A stretch of 64,000 nucleotides of DNA from Rhinopomastus cyanomelas (Eukaryota; Chordata; Aves; Bucerotiformes; Rhinopomastidae). Position numbers and translations under genes: made by a program. This document shows, one piece after another, positions 58,941 to 64,000 of this stretch. Every line of letters begins with the position of its first letter. Within the stretch, counting starts at the first letter, position 1. The notes beneath the pieces are model-generated. The model had not been told where the DNA came from and ran no database searches. It saw nothing but the letters and a program-made list of their open reading frames with translations. The stretch is taken from NCBI GenBank assembly GCA_013400115.1, contig VXBP01003844.1, forward strand, positions 173,634-237,633, given 5' to 3'.

Positions 58941-59904
58941 CTGAAGGTGTACTTTTTCAAAATGTCCTTTACTGTTAGATAGAAAATTTCAGCAAAGTTT
59001 TCAGTGACTAAATGATTTCTTCCTCTCCAGTTCATGCTGTGTTTGCTAAACTTGCCTGCGATTTCATCAGAAACCATCAACAAAGCAGTGTGGTAAGCAC
59101 TGAGTGGAAGACCTTCACAGCAAAATTAAATGACAGAAGAAGTGACATTAGAGATATGTAATGAGGGGACTACTTAGAGAGGGCTGGCAGCATAAATGTC
59201 AGGGAACAAGCATGCTGTGAGAGGTGTGATTCTTCAAATGAGCATTCAATGTTCATGGTTATGAAAGGTCCTTGTGCCATTTTCCATAAAAGCAGGAATG
59301 TTAAAATCCAATGAACCACCAAATTCTTTCACTCTTCTCATATAAAGTTCCTTATCTAGCTGCAATTTGATACACAATCCTTCTTTATTTGTGTTTTTCA
59401 CACAAAGTGTTCTCAACATAGCACGGCAGAAATGGCAAATTTGTTCTTGTGTGTTGTGAACAGAGCCTGATTAAACTTCCTAAACAAAACATAACTGCAG
59501 CAATAACAGTGACTTTAGAAATTGCTTCTTAATTTGCTTTTTCTACATTCTAGTGTTAAAAAATGTAACATTAGACATAATCTAAATAACTCTCACAGGT
59601 GAAATGTAGAACTTGATAATCCAAAAGAATTAGCTGTTGTCTCAATGAAGCCAGCTGAGAAATAGATGTGGCTTTAGTACAGAAGAATCTGAGAATCTAA
59701 CTCCTCGGTTTTAGGGGATCTCTAAACTCGGGTTATAAGAGCTCTGTTTCTAGATGAATGACACATTAAAAATGGTTCATTCTTAGTGTATACGATGAAT
59801 TCTGCACCCGTGACAGCTTTCAGTAAGCACTACCACCACCAACCAATCTAATGTATCCTTAAAACTTCCACTGCAACTGTGCTTGACCTATCTGTAGAAA
59901 AGCC
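58941..59904. other. Unassigned sequence
   Basis: AT-rich DNA between two plus-strand CR1 pieces, without recognisable elements. Confidence 0.35.
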
Positions 59905-60290
59905 TTCTAAGAAGCTGGAGCTGTTTAGTGAGTAGAAAAGGAGAAAAGGAGGCTGAGGAGAGACCTTATTGTTGTCAACAGCTACCTGGAAGAAGGTTGT
60001 AGCGAGGTAGATGTTAGTCTCTTCTGACAGGGTACAAGTGATAGGACAAGAGGAAATGGCCTTAAATTGCACCAGAGGAAGTTTAGGTTAGACATCAGAA
60101 AAAAACTTCTTAATTGGAAGGGTCACCAGGCACCTGCACAGGCTGCCCAGGATGGTGGTTGAATCACTATCCCTAAACTGGTTTAAAATTGTGGAGATGT
60201 GGAGCTTGGATAAGGTTTAACAATGGACTTGGTATGGTTATATTGGACGTTGGACTCCATTGACATCTTTTCCAACCTAGATGATTCAGT
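59905..60290 (+). mobile_element. CR1 LINE, 3' end of older subtype
   Basis: GGCTGAGGAGAGACCTTATT, GATAGGACAAGAGGAAATGG, AAACTTCTTAATTGGAAGG and the terminal TTGGACTCCATTGACATC follow the order of the CR1 ORF2 C-terminal coding region and 3' end of the 'ggttggact' subtype. Many substitutions break the frame. Confidence 0.88.
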
Positions 60291-60444
60291 TACCTAGTAA
60301 CTGATAGAAGATTCTATCATCTAAGTATCTGATTCTGCTGCTCCAAAGACCAGTTGGCTAAAAGAAATACCCCTTTAAAATCTTTGTTTCATACTCTCTA
60401 GGCACAATACTAAAACTTTGTGAACTGTCTGGCCTATGGCCAAG

Positions 60445-60482
60445 ACACTCAGGTCCTTTCCAATCTGAAATGATTCTATATA
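60445..60482 (+). mobile_element. CR1 3' tail remnant
   Basis: AGGTCCTTTCCAATCTGAAA followed by ATGATTCTATA resembles the last 35 bases of a plus-strand CR1. It abuts a CR1 piece of the opposite strand. Confidence 0.5.
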
Positions 60483-60483
60483 C

Positions 60484-60622
60484 ATGTTTCCAAAATGTGG
60501 CCACAAGAGCACATTGCTGGCTCATAGTCATCCTGCTGTCCACTAGAACCCCCAGATCCCTCTCTCCTTCACTACTCTCCAACAGATCAGTCCCCAGCTT
60601 ATACTGGTACTTGCCCAGATGC
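60484..60622 (-). mobile_element. CR1 LINE, internal fragment
   Basis: On the minus strand LGKYQYKLGTDLLESSEGER and DLGVLVDSRMTMSQQCALVA are readable, a segment from the post-reverse-transcriptase part of ORF2. It lacks both the 3' end and everything upstream, so it is truncated on both sides. Confidence 0.88.
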
Positions 60623-61250
60623 AAGAGGGGAAAGAGATAAAGTAAACACACTTATGGAAACTGGAACTAAAAATATTAAATTTTATTAAACTTTATTAGG
60701 AATTTTATTAAATGGAAAGAAGAACAAAAAAGGGGGCAAAAAGGTGGAAGACAAAAAACCAAAAAGAGATATTTTCCTCACCCATTCAGTTCCACACCTC
60801 TCCCCACCCAAACCTGCTACCCTTAACTCAAACAAACTCTAAAAGCTACAGATGAGGGAGGTAAAAAGGAAAAAGAGAGGTATATTAGGCAGTGCTTATT
60901 TCTCTTTTAATGAGGAATTAAGCATTTTCCTATACCTGCTCTGGGAAATTGAGAAAGAGAACAGATAAGAGTGAGGGAGAGAAAAAGGGGAGGTGGGATG
61001 GTGTGAAGCAAAAGAGGGAGAGAGCCACAGAGGGACAGAGAAACTGCGATATGCTACAGGCCAAAGCAAAACTGAAACCAAGCTCCCAAAACACACAAAC
61101 AGGGACCGGAAGCCAAGAAGAGTGGAAGAAAAAGACTTTATTCACAAATATTTGTCTGGCCTACTCCACCTGCTCAACCAGTCTTCCCTGAGGCCTCTGC
61201 CTCAGTACCCACCCTATTCCGCTTTCACTCCCCACAGCTGAGACAAAAGG
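60623..61250. other. Purine-rich tract with clustered antisense polyadenylation signals
   Basis: The plus strand is strongly purine-biased between about 60700 and 61140. On the minus strand three AATAAA hexamers fall within 28 bases (complements of 60682-60687, 60692-60697 and 60704-60709). Such an arrangement could mark the end of an unrecognised minus-strand retroelement or transcript. Frames on either strand are compositionally biased and not recognisable. Confidence 0.45.
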
Positions 61251-64000
61251 TTAACTCCTTACATGCTGGAAGAGAGTTTGTTGCAGGAATACCATGAACA
61301 AATATGATTTCACCAAATCTATTACAAGGTCTCTAAAGAATTATATATATATATGGTCCATAAAAACACACTGACTAGCATTGCACTTTGCAAGGACACT
61401 GACCCTTGATAGTTTCTTCTGGTCAGTCACAGTAAGCATATTATGGCTGCAACTGCCTCTGTTGCATGATATGTGCAGTCATCAAACAAACAATCACCTT
61501 AAAGCAGCCTTGCAGTTTTTATTTTGACCTCAGCAACCAGTAGAGCCTCTGTGTGCAACCAAAAAAAGTCTATTGAATTCACTAAGTTAACCTTAAGAAT
61601 GTTAGAAGAGTTATGAGTGAAATAGTGCATGCAAAGGTGAACAGTTCAGAGAACAATCCCTGCTTGAGAAACAGCTTATAAACAGCAGACAGAGAACAAA
61701 GCACATAAATTACCTATGTGCCAAACTGCCTGAAAACAATTTGGATACTCACTGAAGCAAAGTATTGTATCCAATGGTTCACTGCTAGGGCAGATCCATC
61801 TGCTTTCATTTCACTGGATTTCTGTCCCCTGTAAGAAAATCAACATACTGTTGCTACCCTAGTCTACAGTCCATAAAATCAGTACTATCAAACTTCCTTC
61901 TATTGAAACTGGAGGTCTGAACGCTTACTGTTTTTATTAGAAAATACTTTGGTTTTATGTGATTACTTCATTTGAAGGAAGATAACAATGAGAACCTGAC
62001 AGAGGTGACAAGATCAGAAACATTGACTTAATCTCTTGGTTTCAGTTTGCTATCAGATGCCAAACTACAAAGCCAACAAGTAGCATATATTTAACTTAAG
62101 AGTTTATGGGATGTCTGCTGTCAGAGTTGAAACACTGCGAGAGAGTTGTAAGATTCTTAGTCCTACCTGAAGCTTTAGTCTAAACACAGATTTGAAGACC
62201 AATATCTCTGTATAGCAGATGTATTTCTGACTCTTCAAAGTGGTGTTATGCTGACACAAAGCAGAAATGGGCAGCCTGGCAGGTTTGGATGTGGGGGTGA
62301 GGATATGAGGAGGTGAGAACAACGAAAAAGGACAGAACAGGACAGAGAAAGTCACTGCTTTGCTAGACTTTTAGGTTTAGCATCCTGTTTACTTCTGGTA
62401 ATTTAGATAACATTGGCTTCTTTGCAAGAACAAGATGATCTGTAATGTCTTTCTAGCTGTAATCTTGGGCATAAATCTAAGATGGGTTAACAAGAAGCTT
62501 CTTTAAAAGTGTTACAATCAAGTGAAATCATTAGAAAATAATGCAAAAATTGCTAAAATTCCTGAGCTCTTGCTGCAAGGTTCATATCCTTGTTCTTCCT
62601 TACTCAGAACAGGAACTTATGGCTGGGTTTCTCATATGCAAGCTGAGAATTTCAGGTGCTGGTGTTGGTGTGTTCTATTTATCTTTCTATTACTATGTGT
62701 GTCAATGATATTTCTGAGATTTGGCATTTGGAACAACAGATGGGGTGGCACAGAACCTAGGGCAAGAAATGCCACACAGTCTCCAGCCCATTGTAGAAGT
62801 GTTTAATTTAAATCACATAATCATTTTTGCTGCATGATGGAACAGTGGAAACAGATGTCAATATTTTATTGAGTTTATGAATTACAGCTTTATAGAAATG
62901 TTAGGACACTGACAAACTCGCTGCCAACATGTGTAGCCTATTCTATCCTTTGTTCAGTGCGCTCTTGTCCCTCAGAAAATGGGAAATGTCCATTCGCTCC
63001 CACTTCCCTCTGCTTGCCCACTGTGTGTGTACACATACAAACACCATAGGAAACAGAAATAAGAAATTAAGCTTTCTCCCTCTAAGACTCTCAGACTTGG
63101 GAGACTTAACTCTATCCTACAGAAACATATACTTTAAAATACTTAGTTTGTGAAATCAAAATGGCTACCTTTTTCTTTCTGCATTTTCATTGACTTTAAC
63201 TTAAAATGCTTGTGAGGTCAGGTAACCTTGTTACATGAAAGAAAAAGATTATACACTATGAGGTGATTCCTGCAAGCTTGCCCATCATTTACAAAGCCAG
63301 GATTTAATGTCCTTTAAGCTTTTCTGTTTTCAGACTCATTTTATTTAAATTGCATTTCTATAAACTGCTCAGTAGATTAGAGAATCAGCTCTATAGCTTT
63401 AATTTCAGTGTCACTTTCCAGCTGTTTTGGTCAGGCTTCATGCCTGGATTTAATGTGTTTGTGCACTAAAATGAAAATGCATCTCAATGATAAATCCTCT
63501 CCAAAGCAGAGAGAAATAACAGTAAATAACATCTGTTGAAATGGAACAAAAACAAAAGCCCACAAGAAAACCAGATACAGTAGGGAGTTTGAAAGCAAAC
63601 AGAATATGGAGTTCAGGCTTAAAAAGAGTGATCCAAATCCTTAAAATTATCCACAGAAAGGGGATGGGAATTTGTGACCTACCATTTGTACAGATTTGTC
63701 AGTTCCAGATGTACTGGAGGGCAACTATTAAAATAAATGTTGCATTTTTGGAACTGATTCAAGGATCCTTAAGTTCACCCATGAGATCTTTAAGTTTATT
63801 ACAGATACACATGACAGTCACTGATTATGTCGTAAATAAATTCAGGCAATTATATGCTCTTGAAATTGAAACAAGGGGGAAAGGCAAAGAGATCCTCCTT
63901 TCAACCTTCTCTTAAACTAATGAATCTGAGTGTCCCAGCTGTTGATTAAAATATGCATCCCAACCGTCTCTGCAGCCCCTAACAACTACAAAACTGTAAA
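61251..64000. other. Unassigned AT-rich sequence to window end
   Basis: A TA dinucleotide run is at 61342-61354. A 124-codon frame at 63541-63915 is not recognisable and has no supporting splice or promoter context. No transposon was identified. Confidence 0.35.

Noticed and set aside
63541..63915. 124-codon plus-strand open frame near the window end
   Set aside because: No recognisable family and no promoter, splice or codon-use support; one such frame is expected in this length of DNA.

Overview
This window looks like intergenic or intronic nuclear DNA from a bird. The main evidence is the repeat content: at least twenty fragments of chicken-repeat-1 (CR1) LINEs on both strands, several ending in the ATTCTATG-type octamer typical of CR1 3' ends, plus avian-type endogenous retrovirus LTRs. 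By eye, CR1 covers roughly 12 kb of the 64 kb (the falsely duplicated copy counted twice). That is dense for a bird and would fit a CR1-rich lineage such as woodpeckers and their relatives; this placement is an inference. I found no host protein-coding gene, tRNA, rRNA, CRISPR array or bacterial-type operon that I can defend. Nearly all longer open frames are either relics of transposon ORFs or chance frames.

Layout. 0-16 kb: unique sequence with two retroviral LTRs (about 344-905 minus, 5704-6318 plus), two copies of an unclassified repeat (1890-2160 and 15087-15320), a GC-rich patch near 9.4-9.85 kb, and a 59-bp tandem duplication at 12.6 kb. 15.8-18.3 kb: a possible minus-strand LTR and two CR1 pieces. 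19.8-24.1 kb: a 2,142-bp segment present twice head to tail with a single N between the copies, very probably an unmerged contig overlap. 25.7-30.6 kb: a dense cluster of CR1 fragments, a hAT-like terminus, and an avian LTR (28122-28935) split by a younger CR1 that carries a 29-bp minisatellite. 34-39 kb: further CR1, including one split by an LTR that runs into an 11-N assembly gap. 43.4-45.2 kb: a broken class I (gamma-like) endogenous retrovirus with a 5' LTR, a gag matrix remnant and a reverse-transcriptase remnant. 46.5-48.9 kb: a CR1 interrupted by an unidentified insertion of about 850 bp. 50.6 kb: a well-delimited 352-bp LTR. 56.3-58.9 kb: the longest CR1, with endonuclease and reverse-transcriptase regions in one register but several stop codons. 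59.9-61.2 kb: CR1 tails and a purine-rich tract.

The elements do not form a working pathway. They record successive insertions: CR1 into LTR, LTR into CR1, and CR1 joined to CR1. The observations most worth a second look are the contig-overlap duplication, a composite CR1 3' end shared by two separate loci, the unclassified repeat family, and the LTR/CR1/minisatellite nest. I did not find a convincing new functional system.
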